33,217 nt of DNA from Streptococcus marimammalium DSM 18627 (GTDB lineage: Bacteria > Bacillota > Bacilli > Lactobacillales > Streptococcaceae): NCBI RefSeq assembly GCF_000380045.1, contig NZ_KB904357.1, forward strand, positions 1-33,217, given 5' to 3'. Position 1 is the first letter of the stretch; every line of letters starts with the position of its first letter. The translations under genes and the position numbers were made by a program. Of this stretch, positions 1-8,854 are shown in pieces. The notes under the pieces were generated by a model, which saw nothing but the letters and a program-made list of their open reading frames with translations, searched no databases and was not told the origin of the DNA.

Positions 1-13
1 CCTCTAGGGTGCA
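1..13 (+). tRNA. 3' end of a tRNA gene, probably tRNA-Arg (partial)
   Basis: The first 13 bases fit the 3' strand of a T-stem (cctct), a 7-nt acceptor strand (agggtgc) and a discriminator A, exactly what remains of a tRNA cut by the window edge. The anticodon is not visible. Arg is inferred only from the usual Arg-Pro-Met order in streptococcal and Bacillus rRNA-linked tRNA arrays. Confidence 0.45.
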
Positions 14-20
14 TTTTTTT

Positions 21-94
21 CGGGAAGTAGCTCAGCTTGGTAGAGTACTTGGTTTGGGACCAAGGTGTCGCAGGTTCGAATCCTGTCTTCCCGA
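21..94 (+). tRNA. tRNA-Pro(TGG)
   Basis: A cloverleaf can be drawn with acceptor cgggaag/cttcccg, anticodon loop tttggga giving TGG, and the TTCGAAT T-loop. Discriminator A at 94. No CCA is encoded. First complete tRNA of the array. Confidence 0.95.
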
Positions 95-99
95 TGGAT

Positions 100-173
100 G
101 GCGGTGTAGCTCAGCTGGCTAGAGCGTCCGGTTCATACCCGGGAGGTCGGGGGTTCGATCCCCTTCGCCGCTA
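100..173 (+). tRNA. tRNA-Met(CAT), elongator
   Basis: Anticodon loop ttcatac gives CAT. The body (ggcggtgtagctcagctggc at the 5' end) matches the Bacillus elongator tRNA-Met as I remember it. The acceptor is fully paired at 1:72 (G-T wobble), unlike the initiator. Position 4-5 is GG, so it lacks the C4/C5 pairs that TilS recognises. CCA not encoded. Confidence 0.88.
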
Positions 174-188
174 TAATTTAAAGACTTT

Positions 189-262
189 GGACCTTTAGCT
201 CAGCTGGTTAGAGCTCTCGGCTCATAACCGAGCGGTCGTAGGTTCGAGTCCTACAAGGTCCA
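189..262 (+). tRNA. tRNA-Ile2(CAT), probable lysidine-modified
   Basis: The anticodon as encoded is CAT (loop ctcataa), and acceptor ggacctt/aaggtcc is fully paired. C4-G69 and C5-G68, recognition elements for the lysidine synthetase TilS, are present. The order Met-Ile2-Ser-fMet also matches the Bacillus trnB array. I therefore infer a minor isoleucine tRNA reading AUA rather than a second elongator Met; many annotations would call it Met. Confidence 0.75.
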
Positions 263-269
263 TTTGACT

Positions 270-359
270 GGAGGATTACCCAAGTCCGGCTGAAGGGAAC
301 GGTCTTGAAAACCGTCAGGCGTGTAAAAGCGTGCGTGGGTTCGAATCCCACATCCTCCT
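270..359 (+). tRNA. tRNA-Ser(TGA), copy 1
   Basis: A 90-nt class II tRNA with a long variable arm. The anticodon loop cttgaaa gives TGA and the acceptor is ggaggat/atcctcc. The base in the discriminator position is T (359), whereas the Ser(GCT) gene at 1813 has G. This is the first gene of the 544-bp tandem unit. Confidence 0.95.
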
Positions 360-372
360 TATATATTGTTAA

Positions 373-446
<74 letters not shown>

Positions 447-456
447 TATAAAAAAC

Positions 457-529
457 GGCTCGGTAGCTCAGTTGGTAGAGCAATGGATTGAAGCTCCATG
501 TGTCGGCGGTTCGATTCCGTCTCGCGCCA
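457..529 (+). tRNA. tRNA-Phe(GAA), copy 1
   Basis: Anticodon loop ttgaagc gives GAA. Acceptor ggctcgg pairs with tcgcgcc except for a T4/C69 mismatch, which is present in all three copies. Copy 1 and copy 3 are identical; copy 2 differs by one base. Confidence 0.93.
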
Positions 530-537
530 TACCATTA

Positions 538-608
538 GCGGGTGTAGTTTAGTGGTAAAACTACAGCCTTCCAAGCTGTTGTCGCGAGTTCGATTCTCGT
601 CACCCGCT
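538..608 (+). tRNA. tRNA-Gly(TCC), copy 1
   Basis: A 71-nt cloverleaf with acceptor gcgggtg/cacccgc, anticodon loop cttccaa (TCC) and discriminator T. No CCA encoded. Confidence 0.95.
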
Positions 609-642
609 TTACCTTAGTGTAAACCAAGCAGTAAATTGGCTT

Positions 643-716
<74 letters not shown>

Positions 717-728
717 TTTATAAATTAT

Positions 729-800
729 GGTCCGTTGGTCAAGGGGTTAAGACACCGCCTTTTCACGGCGGTAACACGGGTTCGAATCCCGTACGGACTA
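729..800 (+). tRNA. tRNA-Glu(TTC), copy 1
   Basis: A 72-nt cloverleaf with acceptor ggtccgt/acggact and anticodon loop cttttca (TTC). Glu closes the 544-bp repeat unit and is found only twice, not three times. Confidence 0.94.
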
Positions 801-813
801 TTTTATAATTTTT

Positions 814-903
814 GGAGGATTACCCAAGTCCGGCTGAAGGGAACGGTCTTGAAAACCGTCAGGCGTGTAAAAGCGTGCGTGGGTTCGAATCCCACATCCT
901 CCT
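814..903 (+). tRNA. tRNA-Ser(TGA), copy 2
   Basis: Identical to the gene 544 bp upstream, including the T in the discriminator position (903). Confidence 0.95.
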
Positions 904-916
904 TATATATTGTTAA

Positions 917-990
<74 letters not shown>

Positions 991-1000
991 TATAAAAAAC

Positions 1001-1073
1001 GGCTCCGTAGCTCAGTTGGTAGAGCAATGGATTGAAGCTCCATGTGTCGGCGGTTCGATTCCGTCTCGCGCCA
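1001..1073 (+). tRNA. tRNA-Phe(GAA), copy 2, acceptor-stem variant
   Basis: Same as the other two Phe copies except that base 1006 is C instead of G (position 6 of the acceptor). This turns the G6-C67 pair into a C/C mismatch, on top of the shared T4/C69 mismatch. The acceptor stem of this copy therefore has two mismatches and a terminal G-T wobble. Confidence 0.88.
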
Positions 1074-1081
1074 TACCATTA

Positions 1082-1152
1082 GCGGGTGTAGTTTAGTGGT
1101 AAAACTACAGCCTTCCAAGCTGTTGTCGCGAGTTCGATTCTCGTCACCCGCT
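1082..1152 (+). tRNA. tRNA-Gly(TCC), copy 2
   Basis: Identical to the gene 544 bp upstream. Confidence 0.95.
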
Positions 1153-1186
1153 TTACCTTAGTGTAAACCAAGCAGTAAATTGGCTT

Positions 1187-1260
<74 letters not shown>

Positions 1261-1272
1261 TTATAAAATTAT

Positions 1273-1344
1273 GGTCCGTTGGTCAAGGGGTTAAGACACC
1301 GCCTTTTCACGGCGGTAACACGGGTTCGAATCCCGTACGGACTA
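1273..1344 (+). tRNA. tRNA-Glu(TTC), copy 2
   Basis: Identical to the gene at 729. The short spacer in front of it differs slightly from copy 1 (the T and A runs at 1261-1268 are shifted by one base). Confidence 0.94.
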
Positions 1345-1357
1345 TTTTATAATTTTT

Positions 1358-1447
1358 GGAGGATTACCCAAGTCCGGCTGAAGGGAACGGTCTTGAAAAC
1401 CGTCAGGCGTGTAAAAGCGTGCGTGGGTTCGAATCCCACATCCTCCT
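1358..1447 (+). tRNA. tRNA-Ser(TGA), copy 3
   Basis: Identical to the two upstream copies. Confidence 0.95.
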
Positions 1448-1460
1448 TATATATTGTTAA

Positions 1461-1534
<74 letters not shown>

Positions 1535-1544
1535 TATAAAAAAC

Positions 1545-1617
1545 GGCTCGGTAGCTCAGTTGGTAGAGCAATGGATTGAAGCTCCATGTGTCGGCGGTTC
1601 GATTCCGTCTCGCGCCA
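1545..1617 (+). tRNA. tRNA-Phe(GAA), copy 3
   Basis: Identical to copy 1 (G at 1550), so it does not share the variant base of copy 2. Confidence 0.93.
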
Positions 1618-1625
1618 TACCATTA

Positions 1626-1696
1626 GCGGGTGTAGTTTAGTGGTAAAACTACAGCCTTCCAAGCTGTTGTCGCGAGTTCGATTCTCGTCACCCGCT
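1626..1696 (+). tRNA. tRNA-Gly(TCC), copy 3
   Basis: Identical to the two upstream copies. Confidence 0.95.
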
Positions 1697-1730
1697 TTAC
1701 CTTAGTGTAAACCAAGCAGTAAATTGGCTT

Positions 1731-1804
<74 letters not shown>

Positions 1805-1812
1805 TTATATTT

Positions 1813-1900
1813 GGAGAATTACTCAAGAGGCTGAAGAGGACGGTTTGCTAAATCGTTAGGTCGGGTAACTGGCGCGGGGGTTCGAATCCCCCATTCTCCG
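1813..1900 (+). tRNA. tRNA-Ser(GCT)
   Basis: An 88-nt class II tRNA with acceptor ggagaat/attctcc, anticodon loop ttgctaa (GCT), a long variable arm and discriminator G. Last gene of the array, followed at once by a terminator hairpin. Confidence 0.95.
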
Positions 1901-1905
1901 TAGTT

Positions 1906-1946
1906 AAACGAGATTATCATTACTATGATGTCTCGTTTTATTTTAT
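1906..1946 (+). terminator. Intrinsic terminator of the tRNA array
   Basis: Stem aaacgaga (1906-1913) pairs with tctcgttt (1931-1938), with an inner atcat/atgat extension, followed by a T-rich run. It ends rRNA/tRNA transcription just ahead of mreC. Confidence 0.85.
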
Positions 1947-1964
1947 TATAAAGGGTATGATTTC

Positions 1965-2792
1965 ATGAAAAAATTTAAATGGTCTAAATTCGTTATTATT
2001 TTCATTGCTCTTTTTTTAATGTTCTATTCTTTAATTTTTTTTATTTCAAAAAATAAATATTTTAGAAATGAAGTATTTTTATTTATTGATTCAGGTGTTA
2101 ATACTGTTAGGGAAATAATTGATATTCCTATTTTTTATGTTAGTCAGTCTTTTTCCGGTGTTAATGAGTTATTTAATACTTATAAAGAAAATGATTATCT
2201 CAGGGAACAATTATCAAAATTTGAAACTAAAGATAGAGAATATCAAATTTTACTTGAAGAAAATAAAGAACTGCGCTTTGCACTTGATATTAAGGAATCA
2301 TTTGAGGGTTTAAATATTCTTACTGGTAAAGTTATACTACGCTCTCCAGTTGCTTGGCTTAATTATGTTACTATTGATATTGGTGAATATGATGGCGTTT
2401 TAAATCATATGCTCCTTATTTCAAATGGAGGTTTGGCTGGAAAAGTTGAGAAAATTCATTCAACTACTACAGATGTTACCTTAATTACTAATTTATCAAA
2501 TACAGATGGTATTCCTGTTAAGATTAAAACTGAAAAAGAAGATGTTTTTGGAGTTTTAACAGATTACGATGAAAAAAATGATCTTTTGATCATTTCACAA
2601 TTGAATACGAAAATGGCAATCACAAGTGGTGATGAGGTTTTTACAAGTGGTTTAGATGGTCAATCAGTTTCAGGTATTTCTGTTGGGAAAGTAAAAATGA
2701 TTGATGACAAAGAGCCTTTGAATATCAAAATTTATGTTGTTCCAACGGTTGACTTTTCAAATCTTTCCTATGTTAGTCTAATTGGAGAATAA
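1965..2792 (+). CDS. mreC: Rod shape-determining protein MreC
   Basis: MreC is a bitopic membrane protein that organises the peripheral peptidoglycan synthesis machinery with MreD and, in cocci, works without an MreB filament. The 275-residue product has a short basic N-terminus, one membrane helix at about residues 8-28 and a coiled-coil-like stretch at about 65-105 rich in E, K and L. A β-rich extracellular region follows to the end, with the family-typical VTLITNLSN and VGKV segments. Length is normal for a streptococcal MreC. The ATG at 1965 is preceded by aaaggg with 9-nt spacing. mreD follows one base after the stop, so the two are co-translated. No clear promoter is visible between the tRNA terminator and the start. 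Confidence 0.93.
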   Translation: MKKFKWSKFVIIFIALFLMFYSLIFFISKNKYFRNEVFLFIDSGVNTVREIIDIPIFYVSQSFSGVNELFNTYKENDYLREQLSKFETKDREYQILLEENKELRFALDIKESFEGLNILTGKVILRSPVAWLNYVTIDIGEYDGVLNHMLLISNGGLAGKVEKIHSTTTDVTLITNLSNTDGIPVKIKTEKEDVFGVLTDYDEKNDLLIISQLNTKMAITSGDEVFTSGLDGQSVSGISVGKVKMIDDKEPLNIKIYVVPTVDFSNLSYVSLIGE

Positions 2793-2793
2793 T

Positions 2794-3294
2794 ATGAAGA
2801 AGTTCAAACGAATTCTACCTTTTTTATTTTTATTTATCAGTCTTTTTTTAGATAGGCATTTAACCTATTTTCTTTCAACTTTATTATCTTATCAATTTGT
2901 TATTTCCAGTCATTTTTTCTTAATGATGCTGTTATTTTTTATTTTAACTTATTCAAAATATTTAGTGTATTTTATTTTTCTTATTTTGTCATTTTTGTAT
3001 GATAGTTTGTATTTTCATGGAATAGGTATTTCAACCTTTCTTTTTCCTCTTTTAATATTCCTGGGATACAAATGGTTACCTTTAATGAATTATAGTAAAA
3101 TAGCTAGAGTGCTTAGCTTTTTTATTCTAGTTTTTATTTTTAATATTGGTAGCTATTTTCTTGCATTATTTTACCATATGACCTCTTATTCGTTTGATGT
3201 TTTTGTTGTTTATCACTTGTTACCTTCATTGATGATTAATCTTCTTTTCTACTTTTTTTCAGATTTTTTTGTAAATAGATTACATTTAATATAA
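2794..3294 (+). CDS. mreD: Rod shape-determining protein MreD
   Basis: MreD is the integral-membrane partner of MreC in cell-shape control and peripheral wall growth. The 166-residue protein is almost entirely hydrophobic, with about five membrane helices rich in F, L and Y, and ends in a short basic tail. Sequence conservation in this family is poor, so the call rests on position directly after mreC, size and topology. An in-frame TTG exists at 2782, but the ATG at 2794 is preferred: ggag at 2784-2787 lies 6 nt upstream and inside the end of mreC, while the TTG would lie on the ribosome binding site itself. Confidence 0.88.
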   Translation: MKKFKRILPFLFLFISLFLDRHLTYFLSTLLSYQFVISSHFFLMMLLFFILTYSKYLVYFIFLILSFLYDSLYFHGIGISTFLFPLLIFLGYKWLPLMNYSKIARVLSFFILVFIFNIGSYFLALFYHMTSYSFDVFVVYHLLPSLMINLLFYFFSDFFVNRLHLI

Positions 3295-3317
3295 TATGTT
3301 TCAAAAATGCTTTAAAA

Positions 3318-3334
3318 TGTAACAATCACGTAAT
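3318..3334 (+). promoter_or_regulatory. WalR (VicR) box upstream of pcsB
   Basis: TGTAAC-N5-CGTAAT matches the WalR consensus TGTWAH-N5-TGTWAH at all but one base (C for T at 3329). It ends 21 bp upstream of the -10 element. Position and target agree with the known essential activation of pcsB by the WalRK (VicRK) two-component system in streptococci. Confidence 0.75.
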
Positions 3335-3352
3335 ATAAACTAGATTTTTTTT

Positions 3353-3361
3353 TGGTATTAT
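3353..3361 (+). promoter_or_regulatory. pcsB promoter, extended -10
   Basis: TGG-TATTAT forms an extended -10 element (hexamer 3356-3361). The region 17 bp upstream (atataa) is a poor -35, as expected for an activator-dependent promoter. Confidence 0.65.
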
Positions 3362-3394
3362 AGTAATGTCTTATCGAAAAGGAGTATGTACTAA

Positions 3395-4642
3395 ATGAAA
3401 AAAAGAATTTTATCTGCAGTATTAATTAGTGGGTTAACATTGAACCTCGTATCAAACCTACAAGTTGTTTCTGCAACAGATTATGATAGTAAAATTGCCA
3501 ATCAAGAAAATATCATTAATCATTTAACAACAGAACAAGCTCAAGCTCAAGCAAAAGTAACAGCTGTTCAAAAACAAGTAGATTCTCTTCAAGCAGAACA
3601 AGAAAAATTAGCTGAACAAAATAAAAAACTTGAGGCTGAGTCTAGACAATTAGCAAAAGATATTGAATTGCTTTCTAGTAAAATTGTTGCAAGAAGTAAA
3701 TCTTTAGAAAATCAGGCTAGAAGTGCACAAAAAAATAGCATTGCAACTTCTTATATCAGTACATTAGTTGATTCCGATTCATTTTCAGATGCTATTAGCC
3801 GAATTGTTGCTATTCGTGAAGTTGTTTCTGCAAACGAAAGAATGTTGAAACAACAAAAAACGGATAAAAAAGCTATTGAAGAAAAACAAATTAAAAATCA
3901 AGAAGCTATCAATACTGTGGCAGAAAACCAAGCAACTTTAGCTGAAAATGCTAACGCTTTAAACACACAAAAAGCAGAATTAGAAGTTGCTCAATTAAAC
4001 TTAGCTGTAGAGTTGGCAACAGCTCAAGATGAAAAAAATAATTTACTTGTTGCAAAATCAGCTGCAGAAGAAAAAGCGGCACAAGCTGCTGCCCAAGAAG
4101 CAGCTGCAAGAGCTGCTGCTCAAGAAGCTATAAGACAACAAGAGGCTTCTGTTCAAACAGCTCAACAAGTAGTATCAACTATCACACCAGCTCAACCAGC
4201 TCAACCAGCACAAGTAGCTCAACCAACGCAAGTAGCTACACCAGCTCAACCAGCAAATAATCCAGTGACAACTGCTACTCCGGTTCGAACAACTACACCA
4301 TCTGTTAACTATTCTGGAAACACTTATCCGGTTGGTCAGTGTACTTGGGGTGTAAAATCATTAGCACCTTGGGTAGGTAATTATTGGGGTAACGCAAATC
4401 AATGGGGTGCAAGTGCACGAGCTGCAGGATTTTCAATTGGTTCTGAGCCAATAGTTGGTTCAGTTGCAGTCTTCCCATATGATGGTGGTGGTTATGGCCA
4501 TGTTGTTTATGTAACAGGGGTTCAAAGCTCAACTAATATCCAAGTTATGGAAGCAAACTATGCTGGGAATCAATCAATTGGTAATTACCGTGGATGGTTT
4601 AATCCAACGACTCAAGCAGTTTATTACATTTATCCATATTAA
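3395..4642 (+). CDS. pcsB: Secreted peptidoglycan hydrolase PcsB (CHAP domain), cell separation
   Basis: PcsB (CdhA in group A streptococci) splits septal peptidoglycan when activated by the FtsEX complex. The 415-residue product starts with a Sec signal peptide (cleavage probably after VVSA, near residue 27). A long coiled coil follows at about 30-250, rich in A, E, K and Q, then a Gln/Pro/Ala/Thr linker at about 255-305. A CHAP amidase/endopeptidase domain runs to the end. The catalytic pair is visible as Cys316 (QCTWG) and His369 (GHVVYV). The start ATG at 3395 follows aaaaggag. The gene is monocistronic: its own WalR-controlled promoter lies upstream and a terminator downstream. It follows mreCD, as is usual in this genus. 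Confidence 0.95.
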   Translation: MKKRILSAVLISGLTLNLVSNLQVVSATDYDSKIANQENIINHLTTEQAQAQAKVTAVQKQVDSLQAEQEKLAEQNKKLEAESRQLAKDIELLSSKIVARSKSLENQARSAQKNSIATSYISTLVDSDSFSDAISRIVAIREVVSANERMLKQQKTDKKAIEEKQIKNQEAINTVAENQATLAENANALNTQKAELEVAQLNLAVELATAQDEKNNLLVAKSAAEEKAAQAAAQEAAARAAAQEAIRQQEASVQTAQQVVSTITPAQPAQPAQVAQPTQVATPAQPANNPVTTATPVRTTTPSVNYSGNTYPVGQCTWGVKSLAPWVGNYWGNANQWGASARAAGFSIGSEPIVGSVAVFPYDGGGYGHVVYVTGVQSSTNIQVMEANYAGNQSIGNYRGWFNPTTQAVYYIYPY

Positions 4643-4651
4643 TGATTAACC

Positions 4652-4685
4652 AAAAACAGAAAAATATTAATTTTCTGTTTTTTTA
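4652..4685 (+). terminator. Intrinsic terminator after pcsB
   Basis: A stem of aaaacagaaaa-type sequence pairs with ttttctgtttt and is followed by a T run. Confidence 0.8.
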
Positions 4686-4709
4686 TTATTGTATCTATTT
4701 TATTAAAGA

Positions 4710-4738
4710 TTGAAAAAAAAACTGAAAAGGGTTAAAAT
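4710..4738 (+). promoter_or_regulatory. prs promoter
   Basis: TTGAAA (4710-4715), 17-bp spacer, TAAAAT (4733-4738): a good σA promoter 30 bp upstream of the prs start. Confidence 0.75.
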
Positions 4739-4767
4739 GATAAGGGAGAAAATTTTGGGAGGAAATC

Positions 4768-5730
4768 ATGTCTTATTCTAATTTAAAGTTATTTGCACTA
4801 TCGTCTAACCAACAACTTGCAAAAAAAATTGCTAAAACAATGGGTATTTCTTTAGGAAAATCAACAGTTAGACAATTTTCAGATGGTGAAATTCAAGTCA
4901 ATATAGAAGAATCTATTAGGGGTCATCATGTCTTTGTTTTACAATCCACCAGTTCACCTGTTAATAATCATTTGATGGAACTATTAATTATGGTAGATGC
5001 TTTAAAGCGTGCCAGTGCTGAGACTGTTAATGTTGTTATGCCTTACTATGGTTATGCTAGACAAGATCGAAAAGCAAGATCTCGTGAACCAATTACATCT
5101 AAATTAGTTGCTAATATGCTCGAAGTGGCGGGGGTAGATCGTCTTCTTACAGTAGACTTACATGCTGCACAAATTCAAGGATTTTTTGATATCCCTGTAG
5201 ATCACTTGATGGGAGCACCACTTATTGCTGATTATTTCCAACGTCGTGAAATGATAGGAGATGACTATGTTGTTGTTAGCCCTGATCACGGTGGAGTGAC
5301 TAGAGCACGTAAATTAGCACAATTTTTAAAAACACCAATCGCTATCATTGATAAACGAAGAAGTGTTGATAAGATGAATACGAGTGAAGTGATGAACATT
5401 ATTGGCGATGTTAAAAATAAGACATGTATTTTAATAGATGATATGATTGACACTGCGGGAACTATTTGTCATGCAGCAGATGCTCTTTCTGAAGCTGGCG
5501 CAACAGCGGTTTATGCTAGTGGAACTCATCCCATTCTTTCTGGAGCAGCCCTTGATAATATTCAAAAATCAGCCATTAAGAAAATGATTGTTCTTGATAC
5601 TATTTATCTTCCTGAGGAACGACTTATTGATAAAATTGAGCAAATTTCGATTGCCCAATTGATTGCTGAAGCTATTATACGTATTCATGAAAAACGTCCC
5701 TTATCTCCATTGTTTGAAGTTGGTAAATAA
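4768..5730 (+). CDS. prs: Ribose-phosphate pyrophosphokinase (PRPP synthetase)
   Basis: Makes PRPP from ribose 5-phosphate and ATP, the activated sugar used by PurF, pyrimidine, NAD, histidine and tryptophan synthesis. The 320-residue protein has the normal class I length and two phosphoribosyltransferase-fold halves. Visible motifs are the catalytic flexible loop [13 protein letters not shown] from residue 96, the [11 protein letters not shown] ribose/ATP segment, and the PRPP-binding loop DDMIDTAGT at 224-232. The ATG follows gggagg. It lies between a terminator and a further terminator, so it is probably transcribed alone. Streptococci usually carry a second, divergent prs elsewhere; this origin-proximal copy is the conserved one. 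Confidence 0.96.
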   Translation: MSYSNLKLFALSSNQQLAKKIAKTMGISLGKSTVRQFSDGEIQVNIEESIRGHHVFVLQSTSSPVNNHLMELLIMVDALKRASAETVNVVMPYYGYARQDRKARSREPITSKLVANMLEVAGVDRLLTVDLHAAQIQGFFDIPVDHLMGAPLIADYFQRREMIGDDYVVVSPDHGGVTRARKLAQFLKTPIAIIDKRRSVDKMNTSEVMNIIGDVKNKTCILIDDMIDTAGTICHAADALSEAGATAVYASGTHPILSGAALDNIQKSAIKKMIVLDTIYLPEERLIDKIEQISIAQLIAEAIIRIHEKRPLSPLFEVGK

Positions 5731-5761
5731 AGTATTTTTATCTTTAAAATTTAAAACAACT

Positions 5762-5788
5762 AACACCTCACTTTAGAGGTGTTTTTTA
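5762..5788 (+). terminator. Intrinsic terminator after prs
   Basis: acacctc (5763-5769) pairs with gaggtgt (5776-5782) around a 6-nt loop, followed by six T. Confidence 0.88.
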
Positions 5789-5802
5789 GTGATTATTTAG
5801 TG

Positions 5803-5808
5803 TATAAT
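5803..5808 (+). promoter_or_regulatory. -10 element for the aminotransferase-recO operon
   Basis: A consensus TATAAT 29 bp upstream of the ATG. No convincing -35 is seen; that position falls on the T run of the prs terminator. Confidence 0.55.
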
Positions 5809-5836
5809 AAGAATAAAAAATAAGTTGGAGGGCATT

Positions 5837-7012
5837 ATGGATTTAAGTAAAAGATTTAATAAAAATTTGGACAAAATAGAAATATCTTTAATTCGTCAGT
5901 TTGATCAAACCATTTCATCAATTCCAGGTATTTTAAGATTGACACTTGGTGAACCTGACTTTACAACACCTAATCATATTAAAGTGGCTGCTAAAAAAGC
6001 GATTGATAATGATAAAAGCTATTACACTGGTATGTCTGGTTTACTAGAATTAAGACAAGCTGCTAGTGATTTTGTGAAAGAAAAATATCATCTAAATTAT
6101 CATCCTGAAAATGAAGTGTTAGTTACTGTTGGGGCAACGGAAGCCCTTTCAGCAAGTCTAACTGCTATTTTAGAGCCAGGAGATACTGTTTTACTGCCAG
6201 CTCCAGCTTATCCTGGTTATGAGCCTCTTGTCAAATTGGTTGGTGCAGATATTGTCGAAATTGACACAACCGCTAATCAATTTATTTTGACACCAGAGAT
6301 GCTTGAAAAAGCCATTTTAGAACAAGGAGAAAAACTAAAAGCTGTTCTTTTGAATTATCCTACTAATCCTACAGGTGTGACTTATTCTCGTGAACAAATC
6401 AAAGGACTTGCGGCTGTTCTAAAAAAATATAATGTGTTTGTCATTAGTGATGAAGTGTATTCTGAATTGACTTATACAAAAGAACCTCATGTTTCTATTG
6501 CTGAATATTTACCAGAACAAACAATTCTAATCAATGGCTTATCTAAATCACATGCCATGACAGGATGGCGTATTGGTTTTATTTTTGCGAAAAAAGAATT
6601 AACCAGTCAACTTATTAAAAGTCATCAATATTTGGTGACTGCTGCAACAACGAGTGCTCAATATGCGGCTATTGAAGCTTTAACAGTTGGAAAAAATGAT
6701 GCAGAGCCAATGAAAAAAGCATATGTTGAGCGTCGTGATTATATTATTGAAAAACTCAATGAGCTTGGTTTTGAAGTGATTAAACCAAATGGTGCTTTTT
6801 ATATTTTTGCAAAAATACCAGGAGCAGGAGCTTCTGACTCCTTCGGTTTTTTGAAAGAATTTGCTGAACAACAAGCTGTTGCTTTAATTCCAGGTGTTGC
6901 TTTTGGAAAATACGGTGAAGGCTATATCAGAATTTCTTATGCTGCTAGTATGGACACCCTTAAAGAGGCATTGAGACGATTGAAAGAATTTATGAAAGAA
7001 TATGGAGATTAA
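5837..7012 (+). CDS. araT: PLP-dependent aromatic amino acid aminotransferase
   Basis: A fold-type I class I/II aminotransferase, 391 residues, the usual AraT length in lactic acid bacteria, where it transfers the amino group between aromatic amino acids (or leucine, methionine) and 2-oxoglutarate. The PLP Schiff-base lysine is K237 in [13 protein letters not shown]. Also visible are LNYPTNPTG, the ISDEVYSEL cofactor-binding segment and the C-terminal YIRISYA with the carboxylate-binding arginine. An upstream in-frame TTG (5825) exists, but ATG 5837 has the ggaggg site 4 nt before it. The end overlaps recO by 11 nt. Substrate range cannot be read from sequence alone; aspartate or alanine specificity (PatA-like) is the alternative. 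Confidence 0.85.
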   Translation: MDLSKRFNKNLDKIEISLIRQFDQTISSIPGILRLTLGEPDFTTPNHIKVAAKKAIDNDKSYYTGMSGLLELRQAASDFVKEKYHLNYHPENEVLVTVGATEALSASLTAILEPGDTVLLPAPAYPGYEPLVKLVGADIVEIDTTANQFILTPEMLEKAILEQGEKLKAVLLNYPTNPTGVTYSREQIKGLAAVLKKYNVFVISDEVYSELTYTKEPHVSIAEYLPEQTILINGLSKSHAMTGWRIGFIFAKKELTSQLIKSHQYLVTAATTSAQYAAIEALTVGKNDAEPMKKAYVERRDYIIEKLNELGFEVIKPNGAFYIFAKIPGAGASDSFGFLKEFAEQQAVALIPGVAFGKYGEGYIRISYAASMDTLKEALRRLKEFMKEYGD

Positions 7013-7763
7013 GGAAACTAAAGGACTTGTTCTTTATAATAGGGATTTTCGTGAAGATGATAAATTAGTTAAAATTTTTACGGAAACTGATGGTAAAAGA
7101 ATGTTCTTTGTCAAACGTGCTAGAAAATCAAAAGTGGCTTCAGTTATTCAACCATTAATAATGGCTAATTTTATTTTAAAAATTAATGAGACTGGTTTAT
7201 GTTATATTGAAGATTATAAAGAAGTTGAATTGTTTAAGCAAATTAATGCTGATATATATAAACTAGCTTATGCGAGTTATATTATTGCCTTAGCTGATAG
7301 TGTTATTTTAGATGCAATACCAGATCCTTCTTTGTTTGTTTTTTTAAGTAAGACTTTAAAACTTATCAATAAGGGTTTAGACTATGAAATTTTAACAAAT
7401 ATTTTTGAGATTCAATTACTAGACCATTTTGGTGTGTCACTGAATTTTAATGATTGTCTTTTTTGTCATCGTAAGGATTTACCTTTTGATTTTTCTCATC
7501 GTTTTTCAGGACTTCTTTGTCCAGACCATTTTGATAAAGATAATCATCGTAGCCATTTAAATCCCAATATCCCTTATTTAATTAATCGATTTCAAACGAT
7601 TCAGTTTGATGAATTGAAAACTATTTCTATTAATGACTCATTAAAGAAAGAGCTAAGACTGTTTATAGATGAGCTTTATGCTGATTATGTTGGTTTAAAA
7701 TTAAAAAGTAAAGCCTTTATTGATGATTTGGAGAAATGGGGCAATATCATGAAACAGGATTAA
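7002..7763 (+). CDS. recO: DNA repair protein RecO
   Basis: RecO loads RecA onto SSB-coated single-stranded DNA with RecR, in recombinational repair. The 253-residue product has the N-terminal OB-fold ([22 protein letters not shown]) and a helical C-terminal domain with a zinc-site pattern: C152-x2-C155 and C173-x2-H176. The ATG at 7002 lies inside the end of the aminotransferase gene and has no strong ribosome binding site, so translation is probably coupled to it. Aminotransferase-recO-plsX-acpP is a conserved streptococcal order. Confidence 0.93.
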   Translation: MEIKETKGLVLYNRDFREDDKLVKIFTETDGKRMFFVKRARKSKVASVIQPLIMANFILKINETGLCYIEDYKEVELFKQINADIYKLAYASYIIALADSVILDAIPDPSLFVFLSKTLKLINKGLDYEILTNIFEIQLLDHFGVSLNFNDCLFCHRKDLPFDFSHRFSGLLCPDHFDKDNHRSHLNPNIPYLINRFQTIQFDELKTISINDSLKKELRLFIDELYADYVGLKLKSKAFIDDLEKWGNIMKQD

Positions 7764-7804
7764 AAATGATAGCTATTTCATGAGATGATAAAAAAAGTGA
7801 ATAG

Positions 7805-7813
7805 TGCTATAAT
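7805..7813 (+). promoter_or_regulatory. plsX promoter, extended -10
   Basis: TGC-TATAAT extended -10 element (hexamer 7808-7813), 33 bp upstream of the plsX ATG. The -35 region is poor. No clear FabT-type palindrome was found. Confidence 0.7.
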
Positions 7814-7846
7814 AGATAAGTCAATATTTTTAAAAAGGAGTTTCAA

Positions 7847-8854
7847 ATGAAAAAAATTGCAATTGATGCTATGGGCGGAGATAATGCTCCCAAAGCAATT
7901 ATTGAAGGTGTTAATCAAGCATTAAATGATTTTTCAGATATTGAAATTCAACTCTATGGAAATAGAGAAAAAATCACTCCTTATCTAATAGATACTAATA
8001 GAGTTACGATTAGTCATACCATTGAAAAAATTGATTCTGAAGATGAGCCTGTAAAGGCTATTAGAAAGAAAAAGCAAGCCTCAATGGTACTAGCAACTCA
8101 AGCTGTTAAAGAAGGAAGAGCAGATGCGGTCTTATCAGCTGGAAATACAGGAGCCTTATTAGCATCAGGATTATTTATTGTTGGTCGTATTAAAAATATT
8201 GATCGTCCTGGGTTAATGTCAACCATCCCAACCATGGATGGTAAAGGTTTTGATATGTTGGATTTGGGAGCTAATGCTGAAAATACAGCTAGACACTTAC
8301 ATCAGTTTGCAATTCTTGGTTCTTTTTATGCTAAGAATGTTCGAGGAATTACTTCTCCACGTGTTGGTTTATTAAATAATGGTACAGAAGAGACAAAAGG
8401 AGATGCGTTAAGAAAAGAAACTTTTGAGCGTCTTTCTAATGATGCTTCACTTAATTTTATTGGAAATGTTGAGGCACGTGATCTTCTAGCAGGCATTTGT
8501 GATGTGGTTATTGCTGATGGGTTTACAGGTAATGCTGTATTAAAATCAATTGAAGGGACAGCCATTTCTATCATAGGACAGTTGAAAAAAACAATCCAAA
8601 ATGGTGGCTTTTTAACAAAGTTGGGAGCTTTACTCTTAAAAGGGAACCTCTCTCAATTAAAAGAAAGCCTTGACTATTCATCTGCAGGTGGCGCTGTTTT
8701 ATTTGGTCTTAAAGCACCAGTTGTTAAATGTCACGGCTCAAGCGATGCTAAAGCGATTTATAATGCTATTAAGCAAATTAGTCTCATGTTAGAGAGTGGT
8801 CTTATGGATCGATTAACCAATGAATTTTCAAAGGAGAGTGAATCAAATGACTAA
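7847..8854 (+). CDS. plsX: Phosphate acyltransferase PlsX
   Basis: PlsX turns acyl-ACP and phosphate into acyl-phosphate, which PlsY uses to acylate glycerol 3-phosphate in phospholipid synthesis. The 335-residue protein opens with the family signature [17 protein letters not shown] and contains [19 protein letters not shown] and the VIADGFTGN segment. Length is normal. The ATG at 7847 follows aaaaggag. Its end overlaps the start of the ACP gene by 8 nt, which makes functional sense because acyl-ACP is its substrate. Confidence 0.96.
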   Translation: MKKIAIDAMGGDNAPKAIIEGVNQALNDFSDIEIQLYGNREKITPYLIDTNRVTISHTIEKIDSEDEPVKAIRKKKQASMVLATQAVKEGRADAVLSAGNTGALLASGLFIVGRIKNIDRPGLMSTIPTMDGKGFDMLDLGANAENTARHLHQFAILGSFYAKNVRGITSPRVGLLNNGTEETKGDALRKETFERLSNDASLNFIGNVEARDLLAGICDVVIADGFTGNAVLKSIEGTAISIIGQLKKTIQNGGFLTKLGALLLKGNLSQLKESLDYSSAGGAVLFGLKAPVVKCHGSSDAKAIYNAIKQISLMLESGLMDRLTNEFSKESESND

